Shown here piece by piece: positions 1-7,169 of a stretch of DNA of 52,114 nucleotides. Every line of letters starts with the position of its first letter. Positions within the stretch are counted from its first letter, which is position 1. The notes below the pieces were generated by a model. It saw nothing but the letters and a program-made list of their open reading frames with translations, searched no databases and was not told the origin of the DNA. Made by a program: the position numbers and the translations under genes. The DNA is from a virus, in the IMG/VR virus record IMGVR_UViG_3300002460_000033, positions 1 through 52,114 of that record. One strand, written 5' to 3'.

Positions 1-117
1 TTGGGAGGGGAGATAAGAATTGTATTTTTACCGACAAGTAATGTATTTTCTACCGCTTATGATGTATTTATAAGAGGGGTAGAAAAAGCGACCGCCGAAC
101 GCTTGCTAGCTGATTAA
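1..117 (+). CDS. C-terminal end of a truncated gene
   Basis: Reading frame 1 is open from the window edge to a TAA at 115-117 (38 codons). The visible tail is mixed hydrophobic and charged and ends in RLLAD. Too little remains to identify the protein; the start lies outside the window. It has the orientation of the early genes that follow. Confidence 0.5.
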   Translation: MGGEIRIVFLPTSNVFSTAYDVFIRGVEKATAERLLAD

Positions 118-124
118 AAAGCTC

Positions 125-149
125 TTGTTGACTAATCGCTTAGTCAACA
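125..149 (+). other. Intercistronic hairpin 1
   Basis: TGTTGACTAA and TTAGTCAACA form a perfect 10-bp stem around a TCGC loop. There is no T-run, so it does not look like a terminator. Similar hairpins stand before other genes of this cluster, each followed by an AT-rich leader and a purine-rich ribosome binding site. Confidence 0.6.
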
Positions 150-199
150 GGGACGGGATAATCAGTTAAAAATTAAAAATAGATTGAGAGGTGATAAAA

Positions 200-664
200 A
201 TGCAGATTAACAATCTTATAAACCAGAAAATACAGGAAAAAGAAAATGAAGCTAAACTAGCAAAATTAGAATTGGAATTATTAAAAAGGGAGCAAAAAGA
301 AGTAACAACTAAAAAAGGAATTGAAAAATGGCTGGGCTATGAGTTTGAAAGCTCAAGCGGACTTACGGAAGAGTTTGCAACCTTTGCAAGAGAATTAAAA
401 AATCATTTAAAAAAGGAATTGCAAAATAATTTTGAATTAGTAGGCGTATTAAGAGGACACTTTGAATTGTCAGGCTTTGTTAAAAATAAAAATACTGGAA
501 AGTACGCTTATTTTTCAATGAGTGATGTTAGATATTTTAATAATGAATGGTACGAGCATATTCTAGTAAGAGAAGCAAAGCATGATAAAGATTATACAGG
601 TGGCAGTAATTGGTTTACAGGAATGAAAGAGCTTCCGACTTCTCTTTTGAAGTTGACAGCATAA
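200..664 (+). CDS. Conserved-looking phage protein of unknown function
   Basis: I do not recognise a named family. The protein has 154 residues. Residues 5-40 are a charged helix rich in E, K and L, probably coiled coil; the C-terminal half is aromatic and ends in a motif with AKHDKDYTGG and NWF. The start is ATG at 200, eight bases after a GAGAGGTGA ribosome binding site; the in-frame GTG at 191 lies inside that site and is rejected. First gene of a string of small early genes. Confidence 0.75.
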   Translation: MQINNLINQKIQEKENEAKLAKLELELLKREQKEVTTKKGIEKWLGYEFESSSGLTEEFATFARELKNHLKKELQNNFELVGVLRGHFELSGFVKNKNTGKYAYFSMSDVRYFNNEWYEHILVREAKHDKDYTGGSNWFTGMKELPTSLLKLTA

Positions 665-666
665 GC

Positions 667-705
667 TCTTAATTCTACCTTGAAATTTTCAGGGTAGAAA
701 CTAGG
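667..705 (+). other. Intercistronic hairpin 2
   Basis: TTCTACC pairs with GGGTAGAA around an AT-rich loop, between the genes ending at 664 and starting at 744. Same layout as the hairpin at 125-149. No T-run follows. Confidence 0.5.
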
Positions 706-743
706 AACTTATAAATTAAAAATTCAGAAAGGTGGTGAAAAAC

Positions 744-914
744 ATGGCGGATAAAAAAGCTATAAAAAAAAGACTGGAATATTTGCGAGGTGAAATTAAC
801 GCCGAAAGAATTAGTTATAGCGAGATTTCAGAGTTGCAATCACTAGTTAAATATATAGATAAGAGTGATGTTCAACTACTGGAATGGGCTGGGGTAAAAG
901 AGTTTGAGGAATAA
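744..914 (+). CDS. Small early protein
   Basis: 56 residues, highly charged and helical (MADKKAIKKRLEYLRGEI), with acidic C-terminus. ATG at 744 follows AAAGGTGGTGA by six bases; upstream in-frame GTG codons sit in that site. No family recognised; operon context suggests a host-takeover or regulatory accessory. Confidence 0.65.
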   Translation: MADKKAIKKRLEYLRGEINAERISYSEISELQSLVKYIDKSDVQLLEWAGVKEFEE

Positions 915-950
915 TTATAAATTAGCAGTCAAGAAAGGAGAGTGATAATA

Positions 951-1133
951 ATGAATGAGCCTATAAAAGAATTGGAAAAAGCAACCGCCGACTTGGATTT
1001 TATTTATCAGGACGGTGTAATTTTCAATACTAGTGATGTTAAAAGTTTAAAAATTGTAGTTGGAATTATACAGGGAATTATAGACGATTTAGAAAATACT
1101 CAATTACAAAAGTATTTTAGACAGGTAAAATAA
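951..1133 (+). CDS. Small early protein
   Basis: 60 residues, acidic and hydrophobic mix (EPIKELEKATADLDFIYQDG), no cysteine, no membrane segment. ATG at 951 is preceded by GAAAGGAGAGTGA; the GTG at 942 is part of that site. Function unknown. Confidence 0.65.
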   Translation: MNEPIKELEKATADLDFIYQDGVIFNTSDVKSLKIVVGIIQGIIDDLENTQLQKYFRQVK

Positions 1134-1167
1134 TTATAAATTATTAATAGAAAGGCAGGTGAATAAA

Positions 1168-1446
1168 ATGGATTACTTTTTGAAATATACAATCAGGGAC
1201 GGCGAAACTGAATATGAAGATAATGCTCTAATTAAATCTAAAAAGCCTGTTTCATTGAAAAGTGAAAATAAGGTTTTTAAGAAATTTTTAGAAGAAAATT
1301 ATTGTGAGAAAGTAACCGAAAGTTTTGACGGCTTCGAGATTGGAAGTGATTATAGGATTTTTGAATTGGACGGTTTAATAGAAATAACAAAAGACGAGTT
1401 AAAGGTGATTGAAAAACTTGTTACAAGCTATACAATTGAGGTTTAG
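1168..1446 (+). CDS. Small early protein
   Basis: 92 residues, start ATG 1168 behind GAAAGGCAGGTGA. Alternating short beta-like and charged stretches; no recognisable motif. It ends in TAG, showing that TAG is used as a normal stop in this genome. Confidence 0.65.
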   Translation: MDYFLKYTIRDGETEYEDNALIKSKKPVSLKSENKVFKKFLEENYCEKVTESFDGFEIGSDYRIFELDGLIEITKDELKVIEKLVTSYTIEV

Positions 1447-1455
1447 TTTTTAACT

Positions 1456-1486
1456 AGACTACCGCCCGCTCGTCCGAGCGGTAGAC
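1456..1486 (+). other. Intercistronic hairpin 3
   Basis: CTACCGC pairs with GCGGTAG around a GC-rich loop. A near copy of the arms (CTACCGCC and GGCGGTAG) recurs at 1761-1786 between the next two genes, with a different loop: conserved stem, changed loop. Confidence 0.6.
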
Positions 1487-1519
1487 AGTTAGAAATTATT
1501 TAGAAAGGAAGTGATAATA

Positions 1520-1756
1520 ATGACAAAAATAAATTTTGAGGTTTGTCCGAATTGTAAAGAGAATTTTAAGGTAGACGGAATAGCCTATGTAGAAAATGGC
1601 TGTACTAATTATTTGAATTATAAAAAGGTGGGGAAAGAATGGATAATAGATTATGAAACAAACGGGGATAACTCAAGCGAAACCTACTATATATGTAGAG
1701 GCTGTCAGAAACAATTACCACCCGATTATCAGGAATATTTTGGGGATAATCTTTAA
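1520..1756 (+). CDS. Small zinc-ribbon-like protein
   Basis: 78 residues. Two CxxC knuckles (VCPNCKEN near the N-terminus and ICRGCQ about 50 residues later) would bind one zinc. ATG 1520 follows GAAAGGAAGTGA. Zinc ribbons of this size in phages are usually nucleic-acid or RNA-polymerase binding adaptors; the target here is unknown. Confidence 0.65.
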   Translation: MTKINFEVCPNCKENFKVDGIAYVENGCTNYLNYKKVGKEWIIDYETNGDNSSETYYICRGCQKQLPPDYQEYFGDNL

Positions 1757-1760
1757 CTGA

Positions 1761-1786
1761 ACTACCGCCCGACTACACAGGCGGTA
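1761..1786 (+). other. Intercistronic hairpin 4
   Basis: CTACCGCC and GGCGGTAG form an 8-bp stem around a 10-base loop. Same arms as the hairpin at 1456-1486. Confidence 0.65.
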
Positions 1787-1825
1787 GATAGTTAGAAATT
1801 ATAATTTTAGAAAGGTGGTGTAAAA

Positions 1826-2014
1826 ATGGATAATAAAAATATTGTGATAGTGGTCGAGGGGGGAGTAGTACAGGAAGTTAAAAATCTACCGCCCGATTGG
1901 ACATATGAGCTTGAGGATCACGATAGTTTGCCAAATTGTGAGGTTTGTGGTGAGCCAATTTTTGAAGATCAGGAAATAACAGCCGACGGGAAAAAGCACG
2001 TGATATGTAGTTAA
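1826..2014 (+). CDS. Small zinc-knuckle protein
   Basis: 62 residues. N-terminal half is beta-like (IVIVVEGGVVQEVKNLPPDW), followed by CEVCGEPI and a terminal HVIC, giving C-x2-C and a distal H/C pair for zinc. Start ATG behind AGAAAGGTGGTG. Unknown function. Confidence 0.65.
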   Translation: MDNKNIVIVVEGGVVQEVKNLPPDWTYELEDHDSLPNCEVCGEPIFEDQEITADGKKHVICS

Positions 2015-2047
2015 AAATTTTAAATTATAGAAAGGTAGGTGAATAAA

Positions 2048-2206
2048 ATGGAATATAACGAAATAATTTTGCCAGAGGAAATTGATTTAAGTACACCCGC
2101 GACGTTTAATTCAGACGACTATTTATTTAATTTTGATGAAGATGAATATAGAGCTGAATTAGAAGCGGAAAACCAGAGGGAAAAAGAACTGGGATTACAT
2201 TTTTAA
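2048..2206 (+). CDS. Small acidic protein
   Basis: 52 residues; start ATG behind AGAAAGGTAGGTGA. Very acidic (FNFDEDEYRAELEAEN), like small phage inhibitor or DNA-mimic peptides, but nothing specific can be claimed. Confidence 0.6.
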   Translation: MEYNEIILPEEIDLSTPATFNSDDYLFNFDEDEYRAELEAENQREKELGLHF

Positions 2207-2210
2207 TCAG

Positions 2211-2236
2211 TAGCTCCCACTAAGCGATTAGCGGGA
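2211..2236 (+). other. Intercistronic hairpin 5
   Basis: CTCCC and GGGAG enclose a loop carrying TAAGCGATTA. It closes the first early block just before a new promoter. No T-run follows. Confidence 0.5.
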
Positions 2237-2261
2237 GTTATCAGGTTAAAAATAGAATGAC

Positions 2262-2290
2262 TTGAAAAATGGAGTAAAGTATGGTATAAT
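2262..2290 (+). promoter_or_regulatory. Sigma70-type promoter
   Basis: TTGAAA (2262-2267), 17-base spacer, TATAAT (2285-2290). It opens a second early block with the zinc-finger and HTH genes. Confidence 0.7.
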
Positions 2291-2298
2291 TCGAGAGG

Positions 2299-2523
2299 AT
2301 AGAAAAGTATTTAAAAAACTTTGAAAAAGGTAAACAGTATCAATTTAAAAAAGGAACAAAAAGTAAGAGGGTTTATTTTTCCAGACAATCAGACGAAAAA
2401 GCCCGCCAGATTTTGACCGAGATAAATAAAAGATCAAGAGGTAGGTGTGAAATTTGCGGAACTTTTTACGAGAAAATTAGTAGCCATTTATTCAATAAGC
2501 ACGGACTAGTAAGAGTTAAATAA
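2299..2523 (+). CDS. Small C2H2-like zinc-finger protein
   Basis: An open frame with no ATG near its 5' end runs to TAA at 2521. It encodes a basic region followed by CEICG, about 12 residues, then H-x4-H, a C2H2 finger. The start is uncertain: the frame begins a few bases after the promoter's expected start site, so a leaderless non-AUG start (ATA at 2299 is used here) or a remnant are both possible. Confidence 0.45.
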   Translation: MEKYLKNFEKGKQYQFKKGTKSKRVYFSRQSDEKARQILTEINKRSRGRCEICGTFYEKISSHLFNKHGLVRVK

Positions 2524-2529
2524 AAAATT

Positions 2530-2841
2530 ATGAACCCATATAAAATAGATAAAATACCAATAAACAATAGAAGTCTTGATAAAAGATACGCCTTGAATGA
2601 CGATAGAAGAGATCAGATAAAAAATCTAAAAGGAAAAGCACGGGTAAAAGAGATTGCAATTTTGTTTGGTGTTTCGGAAAGTACAGTAAAAAGAATTTTT
2701 AATCCAGACAAAAAAAGAAAATCAAACTGGAAAAAATACTATAACAAAGAGAAAAGAAGAGGGTATATGAAAAAGTATAGAGATCATAAGAACAAGCTAT
2801 TTAAACAAGGATTATTAAAATCAGTTGACAATGGGAGTTGA
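2530..2841 (+). CDS. Helix-turn-helix DNA-binding protein
   Basis: 103 residues, strongly basic. Residues about 38-58 read as a helix-turn-helix (VKEIAILFGVSESTVKRIF), followed by a lysine/arginine-rich tail. It resembles the HTH part of homing-endonuclease or transposase-type regulators. Its end overlaps the -35 box of the next promoter, so it may govern the RNA block behind it. Confidence 0.65.
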   Translation: MNPYKIDKIPINNRSLDKRYALNDDRRDQIKNLKGKARVKEIAILFGVSESTVKRIFNPDKKRKSNWKKYYNKEKRRGYMKKYRDHKNKLFKQGLLKSVDNGS

Positions 2842-2853
2842 TTGTGATATAAT
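2825..2853 (+). promoter_or_regulatory. Promoter of a structured-RNA block
   Basis: TTGACA (2825-2830), 17 bases, TATAAT (2848-2853). About 340 bases without a gene follow, holding three folded RNAs. Confidence 0.8.
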
Positions 2854-2882
2854 GTAGACAGGATAGAAAAAAGCACTTTAAA

Positions 2883-2996
2883 ATTAAATTTTTGAAAGTT
2901 GGGGAAGAGCTTGGACAACAGCTAGCGCAAAGTTGAGATAGTCAATTGCGACACCCTCAAACATTTAGGCTCTTTTCCAACTTTTAGAAATTTAAT
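2883..2996 (+). ncRNA. Structured RNA A, AGCAC-flanked
   Basis: Closing stem ATTAAATTT with AAATTTAAT (9 bp), a TTG/TAG internal loop, then a 16-bp stem (AAAGTTGGGGAAGAGC with its partner, two G-U pairs). The apical part has a CGCAA/TTGCG hairpin enclosing TTGA/TCAA. AGCACTTTAAA stands directly before and AGCACTTTTAA directly after. No open frame. The long two-part closing stem recalls Y RNAs, but no Ro-binding sequence can be confirmed by eye. Confidence 0.6.
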
Positions 2997-3015
2997 AGCA
3001 CTTTTAAAAATCAGA

Positions 3016-3124
3016 GCTGGTGAATGAATAAAAGAGTCATTTAATGGTAGAGCTCAGAACAAAGTAGGTTTAAGCTAAAACAACTAACAAGTTGCAACCA
3101 AAACGGGAGATCGCACTACCAGCC
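3016..3124 (+). ncRNA. Structured RNA B, tRNA-like outline
   Basis: Ends pair as GCTGGTG with TACCAGC like an acceptor stem. Inside are hairpins AATGA/TCATT, a TAGCT-type stem and CAACT/AGTTG. A TAATGGTAGAGC stretch looks like a D-arm, but there is no TTC T-loop and no credible anticodon arm. Flanked by AGCACTTTTAA and AGCACTAAAAG. A tRNA-shaped RNA or degenerate tRNA. Confidence 0.45.
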
Positions 3125-3129
3125 AGCAC

Positions 3130-3180
3130 TAAAAGTAGGGATAGGTTATAAAATGCGTATCCCTACCTTTAGAAAGTTTA
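3130..3180 (+). ncRNA. Structured RNA C, single hairpin
   Basis: TAGGGATA pairs with TATCCCTA, extended by AAAG/CTTT with one bulge, around a 14-base loop. Bounded by AGCAC on both sides (3125 and 3184). No T-run, so not a clear terminator. Confidence 0.5.
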
Positions 3181-3215
3181 GGTAGCACAAAATACTCTTG
3201 ACAATGAGTGGGTAG

Positions 3216-3611
3216 GTGGATATGTTTACCTATATGGTAGACATAATTAAAAGAAGAGCTAGAGATAAAAAAAGATATGCTAATCCAGAATGGAAAAGGA
3301 AAAAATTAGCTTATCTCAAAGCTCACAGACAAACACCTAGAGGTAAATATTTAAGTTATATCAAAGGAGCAAAAGAAAGAAAGTTAAAATTTGAATTAAC
3401 CTTTGAAAATTATCTTTTTATTACCTCTCAACCCTGCTATTACTGCGGAGCACAAGAAAAAATAGGAATAGATAGAATGAATAATTCAATAGGATATATT
3501 CTATCAAACAGCACTTCTTGTTGCCCCACGTGTAATTATATGAAAAAAGCTATAAACAAAGATCAATTTATAGCTCACTGTCAAAAAATTATTCAAACGC
3601 TACACGCCTAG
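3216..3611 (+). CDS. HNH endonuclease (homing type)
   Basis: 131 residues. Basic N-terminus (AHRQTPRGKY) then CYYCG, GIDRMNN (the central D/N strand), and CCPTCN with a terminal H: the zinc-stabilised beta-beta-alpha-metal nuclease. Free-standing HNH genes of this type cut phage DNA and drive their own spread. It sits just after the RNA block. Several starts are possible near 3216. Confidence 0.85.
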   Translation: MDMFTYMVDIIKRRARDKKRYANPEWKRKKLAYLKAHRQTPRGKYLSYIKGAKERKLKFELTFENYLFITSQPCYYCGAQEKIGIDRMNNSIGYILSNSTSCCPTCNYMKKAINKDQFIAHCQKIIQTLHA

Positions 3612-3646
3612 ACTTTCGATTTATAATTTATAGTTAATAGTAAACC

Positions 3647-3742
3647 ATGAAAAAAAGACAATGTTTTAGTTGTGGAAAATATAAAAAAATAAAATCTGAT
3701 TTTTGTAATGTATGTAGAAAAAGAATAAAATCAGATAATTAA
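3647..3742 (+). CDS. 31-residue zinc-knuckle peptide
   Basis: MKKRQCFSCGKYKKIKSDFC-type peptide with two CxxC pairs, very basic; too short for most gene callers. No strong ribosome binding site, so translation is uncertain. Confidence 0.4.
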   Translation: MKKRQCFSCGKYKKIKSDFCNVCRKRIKSDN

Positions 3743-3760
3743 AAGTTTAACTAAATTTTT

Positions 3761-4234
3761 ATGGAAACATTTAAAATCAACAGAAACATCAGGATTGAAG
3801 CAGAATATTATGAAACCCGTAATTCTTGGGGACATAAAGCCTACTTATACGTTAAAAATCATCTCGTAGGCCAGAATAGGGTCAGATACTACAATCGAAC
3901 TTGGGAAAGATACACCTACCAGAGTATTATGCAAAATTTGGTAGAAAAAACACCATATTTAACAAAATACCAGAAAAGAATTTGCAAAAAGTTTTTGGAA
4001 AGTGGTAAAAGAGTCGAGAAAGATTTACAGCCATTAAAGACAACCGCCTTTGTTGCCAGTCTTGGTGATATATTTGGTGATATATTTGGAACTAATAAAA
4101 AAGAAAGTAATGACTGGAAAACCAGAATATTAAAAGCTGGGGTTTCAGGAATAGATATTCCAGATGATTGGGAAACACTCTCGGAAGCTGAAAAGGAAAA
4201 AAGACTAAATGGTGCTATTCAGGTTTTACAATAA
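3761..4234 (+). CDS. Unknown protein
   Basis: 157 residues. The first 80 residues are basic and aromatic; a short exact tandem (GDIFGDIFG) near residue 108 matches a repeated 12-base stretch in the DNA. The C-terminus (GIDIPDDWETLSEAEKEKRL) is an acidic helix. No family recognised. Confidence 0.6.
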   Translation: METFKINRNIRIEAEYYETRNSWGHKAYLYVKNHLVGQNRVRYYNRTWERYTYQSIMQNLVEKTPYLTKYQKRICKKFLESGKRVEKDLQPLKTTAFVASLGDIFGDIFGTNKKESNDWKTRILKAGVSGIDIPDDWETLSEAEKEKRLNGAIQVLQ

Positions 4235-4255
4235 TGAATATAAAATTTAGAAAAA

Positions 4256-4528
4256 ATGAATACTACCCTAGATAAAATTATAGAAGAAAGAAAGGAAGAT
4301 TTAAAAGAAGAAATAGAAAGAAAACTTCCTAAATTTAAAAGAATGATAAAGATTAACGCCGATAATATCATATTCCATCAAGACGCTTGGGCGGGGGATT
4401 ACCAATTTGAAGAATATATACTATTGGGAAAAGTAATAAAATATATTGGATTAACGGGAAAAACTATTACTATTATTGGTAAAAATGAAGAAACTTTGAG
4501 TAAAAAGACCGATAAGAAAATAGAGTAG
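4256..4528 (+). CDS. Unknown small protein
   Basis: 90 residues, charged N-terminal helix then a beta-like segment. No motif recognised; it follows the previous gene in the same direction and ends in TAG. Confidence 0.55.
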   Translation: MNTTLDKIIEERKEDLKEEIERKLPKFKRMIKINADNIIFHQDAWAGDYQFEEYILLGKVIKYIGLTGKTITIIGKNEETLSKKTDKKIE

Positions 4529-4561
4529 ATAAATAGAAAAATAGGGGATTAAAATTTGTAA

Positions 4562-4792
4562 ATGCGGGTTAAACTTATGATACACCAGCTATACCACCTA
4601 TACTATCAAGAGGTAAACAAACTACTTGGCTTTTTGCACTTCAACGGGACTGAATTAGCCGAAAAGATAAGAAATAAAATGTGGGATTTGGAATGGACTA
4701 TCGACTGCGAACAGGGAAAGGAATATAAATTAGACGAAACAAAAATAACGTGGACTCCCAACCGCCCCGCCCACTACAATAAACATCATTGA
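4562..4792 (+). CDS. Unknown small protein
   Basis: 76 residues, histidine and tyrosine rich, ending HYNKHH. Last gene before a strong terminator. Function unknown. Confidence 0.5.
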   Translation: MRVKLMIHQLYHLYYQEVNKLLGFLHFNGTELAEKIRNKMWDLEWTIDCEQGKEYKLDETKITWTPNRPAHYNKHH

Positions 4793-4805
4793 ATAAGCGC
4801 TTAGC

Positions 4806-4836
4806 ACCGCCAGTTTTAACATTGGCGGTTTTTTTG
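4806..4836 (+). terminator. Rho-independent terminator
   Basis: CCGCCA and TGGCGG pair around a 10-base loop and are followed by seven T. Ends the second early block. Confidence 0.9.
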
Positions 4837-4839
4837 TTA

Positions 4840-5181
4840 TCCTCTCGCGTAGACACCCCCCACTTGACAGATACAGTTTGATACAGTCTATTTTTCGGAT
4901 TAGCTTCATATCCCATAGTATTATCGGACGGCAACAGCCTAGTTTGATATAGTTTGATTTTTAACTAAAAAGTCATCTATTTTTCAATAATTTAGCCACG
5001 ATATTTTTAATCATTAGCCTCAAACTGAAAAATAAGGACTTGACAAGGTTTTTTTAACTACATTTAGCCTTAAACTTCTCTAAAAAGGTGTGTAGACATT
5101 CGTAAAAAAAACAGGGTGTATAATTAAGTATAGGGCAAAGTTAAGCTCTAAAGCACTTTAGCAGAAAGGAGGTGAGAAGGT
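4840..5181 (+). promoter_or_regulatory. Gene-free regulatory stretch with TTTGATA repeats
   Basis: No credible gene. Four copies of TTTGATA or TTTGATT lie in two pairs (around 4877-4890 and 4950-4970), three ATTAGCC/TTTAGCC words lie downstream, TTGACA occurs at two places, and TATAAT lies at about 5119 ahead of the next gene. AGCACTTTA, as seen beside the structured RNAs, recurs at about 5152. Probably operators for a phage repressor; possibly replication-related. Confidence 0.4.
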
Positions 5182-5412
5182 ATGGAAATGGGAATACCAC
5201 ATTGTATGGCGATGACTACAAGATATGTTCGCAATACAATCGGAAACTTTACCGATAAACAGTTTGAGGAAATTTGGTATGGAAAAACCAAAACAGAAAT
5301 CCTTGAATACTGTAAACAGCTTGATAAAGCGGGATATATTGCTATCCCGTCTTGTAAAAACTGTAATGAAAAGGGTATTTGTCAAGGACACCCTGAAGAA
5401 AAGATAGAATAA
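5182..5412 (+). CDS. Small cysteine-rich protein
   Basis: 76 residues. The end carries CKNCNEKGICQGH, reminiscent of the SPASM/CxxCxxxxxC iron-sulfur or zinc segments of radical-SAM partners, but the radical-SAM core is absent. A strong AGAAAGGAGGTGA fixes the start. Monocistronic: own leader and terminator. Confidence 0.65.
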   Translation: MEMGIPHCMAMTTRYVRNTIGNFTDKQFEEIWYGKTKTEILEYCKQLDKAGYIAIPSCKNCNEKGICQGHPEEKIE

Positions 5413-5420
5413 TTCTATCA

Positions 5421-5453
5421 TACCCGCTCTGAAATATGGGCGGGTATTTTTTT
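5421..5453 (+). terminator. Rho-independent terminator
   Basis: TACCCGC and GCGGGTA pair around a 12-base loop, followed by seven T. Confidence 0.9.
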
Positions 5454-5548
5454 GGCTAAATTTGACTCCACAATGACATCCTAGGTGTGTTTGGATATAA
5501 AGAGGTATGTTTGGACTACCGACTTTGTGGTGGGGCAATCAGTCAGAT

Positions 5549-5577
5549 TTGAAAAATTGAGATAAATATGATATAAT
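5549..5577 (+). promoter_or_regulatory. Promoter, leaderless gene
   Basis: TTGAAA (5549-5554), 17 bases, TATAAT (5572-5577). The GTG start of the next frame is at 5585, where transcription should begin. Confidence 0.75.
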
Positions 5578-5584
5578 ATATTTC

Positions 5585-5716
5585 GTGTCGATCTTCAAAC
5601 AAACAGGAGTTTTTCTTTTAGGCATAATATTTTCTATAATGATAATCTGGTCGTTAAGTCTAATTTTAGGATTATTCGTTCTGCTTTTCCTTCAAATATG
5701 GCAATTCAAAATATAA
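5585..5716 (+). CDS. Small two-helix membrane protein
   Basis: 43 codons from a leaderless GTG. Two hydrophobic stretches (GVFLLGIIFSIMIIW and LILGLFVLLFLQIW) make a membrane hairpin. Overlaps the next gene by 19 bases in another frame. Confidence 0.5.
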   Translation: MSIFKQTGVFLLGIIFSIMIIWSLSLILGLFVLLFLQIWQFKI

Positions 5717-5895
5717 TCAAACACTATCAAAAAATGAAAAAAATAATGGGGGTTGTGGAAAGGGGAGAATGGCGCCGTTACCCCACAATCTGCAAGATGA
5801 CATTGGAGCAAATAGAGAACATGAAGAAAACCATTTTAGAATTTGAAACATTAGGCATTAAAGAAGAAATAAAACAACGGAAAGAATATAATTAA
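5698..5895 (+). CDS. Unknown small protein
   Basis: 65 residues, basic (KHYQKMKKIMGVVERGEW). Translationally coupled to the membrane peptide before it. Function unknown. Confidence 0.5.
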   Translation: MAIQNIIKHYQKMKKIMGVVERGEWRRYPTICKMTLEQIENMKKTILEFETLGIKEEIKQRKEYN

Positions 5896-5897
5896 AT

Positions 5898-6137
5898 ATG
5901 AAAAACGACTTTTGGTTATTAATGATTTCTATAGCGAATATAGCCTTAATAGTTATATTGGCGATGATAACAATACGGAAAGATATAGAAAACTATCATC
6001 AATACGAATCCAAAGAAATCCTTAAATTAAAGTTTCTGATTCAAGATATAAAGGAAAAAAATAACAATACTTGTGTAGAAAAATATTACGAGATAGAAAA
6101 TACTTTGAATAAGATAAAAGTTAAATTAAGAATATGA
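5898..6137 (+). CDS. Membrane-anchored small protein
   Basis: 79 residues. One N-terminal membrane helix (residues 5-24) and a charged, probably coiled-coil tail, as in small phage spanin-like or superinfection-exclusion proteins. Stop overlaps the next ATG (ATGA). Confidence 0.6.
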   Translation: MKNDFWLLMISIANIALIVILAMITIRKDIENYHQYESKEILKLKFLIQDIKEKNNNTCVEKYYEIENTLNKIKVKLRI

Positions 6138-6259
6138 ATTATACAAAACTCGACTTTGATAAACTAATAACCTATTATCTTATCGACGCTAAAATCTCAA
6201 TATTGGTAGGGAGTATAACAATTTTTGTTTTAACAGTTATAATTTTAAAACTATTATGA
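6134..6259 (+). CDS. Small membrane peptide
   Basis: 41 residues; the second half is one membrane helix (ISILVGSITIFVLTVIIL). ATGA overlaps on both sides show tight translational coupling. Confidence 0.55.
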   Translation: MNYTKLDFDKLITYYLIDAKISILVGSITIFVLTVIILKLL

Positions 6260-6417
6260 AAAAGAAGATAATCACTATCGTTGCTTTTCAAGATGACGCA
6301 ACAAACAGCGTTGCCTACAAGAAATTCGAGGATATAGAGAAGGCAATAGAGTTTTATCGAAAGCAGTTGTTGAATGATAAGTGCAGAGCTATATCAACTC
6401 GTAAAGTAATTATATGA
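6256..6417 (+). CDS. Small protein
   Basis: 53 residues; strand-helix pattern (KKKIITIVAFQDD, then KKFEDIEKAIEFYRKQLLND) like a small alpha/beta domain. Coupled by ATGA to both neighbours. Confidence 0.55.
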   Translation: MKKKIITIVAFQDDATNSVAYKKFEDIEKAIEFYRKQLLNDKCRAISTRKVII

Positions 6418-6626
6418 TAATCCTCTATATGATTCTCTTTATTTTCCTTTTACTAGGTCTTTGGCTTTTGGCTCTTTATCTTTACCTAAAAGCATTTACG
6501 GAATGGCATGATAATAAGATTAGGGGCGTTACGAAGAAAGCCCAAAAGCATAAAAGATGGGTTGAGGACATAAATAGAGAATTTAGGAAGTTGGATAAAG
6601 TTAAAAGTTTAGCTCATAAAGAGTGA
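6414..6626 (+). CDS. Small membrane protein
   Basis: 70 residues; long N-terminal hydrophobic segment (residues 2-26) then a basic tail. Fifth gene of a coupled string of small membrane proteins. Confidence 0.6.
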   Translation: MIILYMILFIFLLLGLWLLALYLYLKAFTEWHDNKIRGVTKKAQKHKRWVEDINREFRKLDKVKSLAHKE

Positions 6627-6631
6627 TAGAG

Positions 6632-6874
6632 ATGAAAAAAATAAAAGACAGTCTGCCAAAGGATTATCACAGTCCAATAGGTAAAATTAAACAATTTATA
6701 GCTATGATGTTATTGCCTTATCATTGGGCCAGACATTCTGGATTTGTCGAGGGGGCAAAAAAACAAAGATATTTTGAGGGGTATGCTGACGGAACAAATG
6801 ATGTCCACAAGTGGTATATGGAGAATAGTATTTTTGAATTAAAAAAGAAATTAAAAGTTAAACCATCTAAGTAA
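6632..6874 (+). CDS. Unknown small protein
   Basis: 80 residues from ATG 6632; the GTG at 6623 overlapping the previous stop is an alternative. Contains HWARHSGFVEGAKKQRYFEG, a segment of the kind seen in small phage proteins of unknown role. Confidence 0.55.
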   Translation: MKKIKDSLPKDYHSPIGKIKQFIAMMLLPYHWARHSGFVEGAKKQRYFEGYADGTNDVHKWYMENSIFELKKKLKVKPSK

Positions 6875-6875
6875 G

Positions 6876-7154
6876 GTGAAACAGTCTTTAGAGGATAAAA
6901 AAACTATAAAAAAACAAAATTGGTATTTCACTTTTGGAAGTGGACAAGCACACGATGGTTGTTATATAACTTTTTATGGCAGCCAAGAAGAAACTAGGGA
7001 AAAAATGTTTAATGCATTTGGTAAAAAATGGAGTATGCAATATTCAGAGGAACAATGGAACAATCCAAGTGAACACAGTAAACAATTTAACGGTTTTGAG
7101 TTGAACGCAAAAGTTACAATGGCTGATGTTTGGGGATGGAAACAAATACATTAA
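6876..7154 (+). CDS. Phage accessory protein, GSGQ-type
   Basis: 92 residues, GTG start. The core NWYFTFGSGQAHDGCYITF followed by F-x2-FG-x2-W resembles a family of small phage and plasmid proteins, recognised here from the pattern only. Function unknown. Confidence 0.6.
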   Translation: MKQSLEDKKTIKKQNWYFTFGSGQAHDGCYITFYGSQEETREKMFNAFGKKWSMQYSEEQWNNPSEHSKQFNGFELNAKVTMADVWGWKQIH

Positions 7155-7169
7155 AAAGTTAAATAACCT

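Noticed and set aside
191-1519. Upstream GTG starts of the early genes
   Set aside because: These GTG codons are part of the ribosome binding sites; the ATG 9-12 bases later has proper spacing.
5158-5538. Minus-strand frame over the cysteine-rich gene
   Set aside because: It runs antisense through a gene with a strong ribosome site and terminator and has no start signal.
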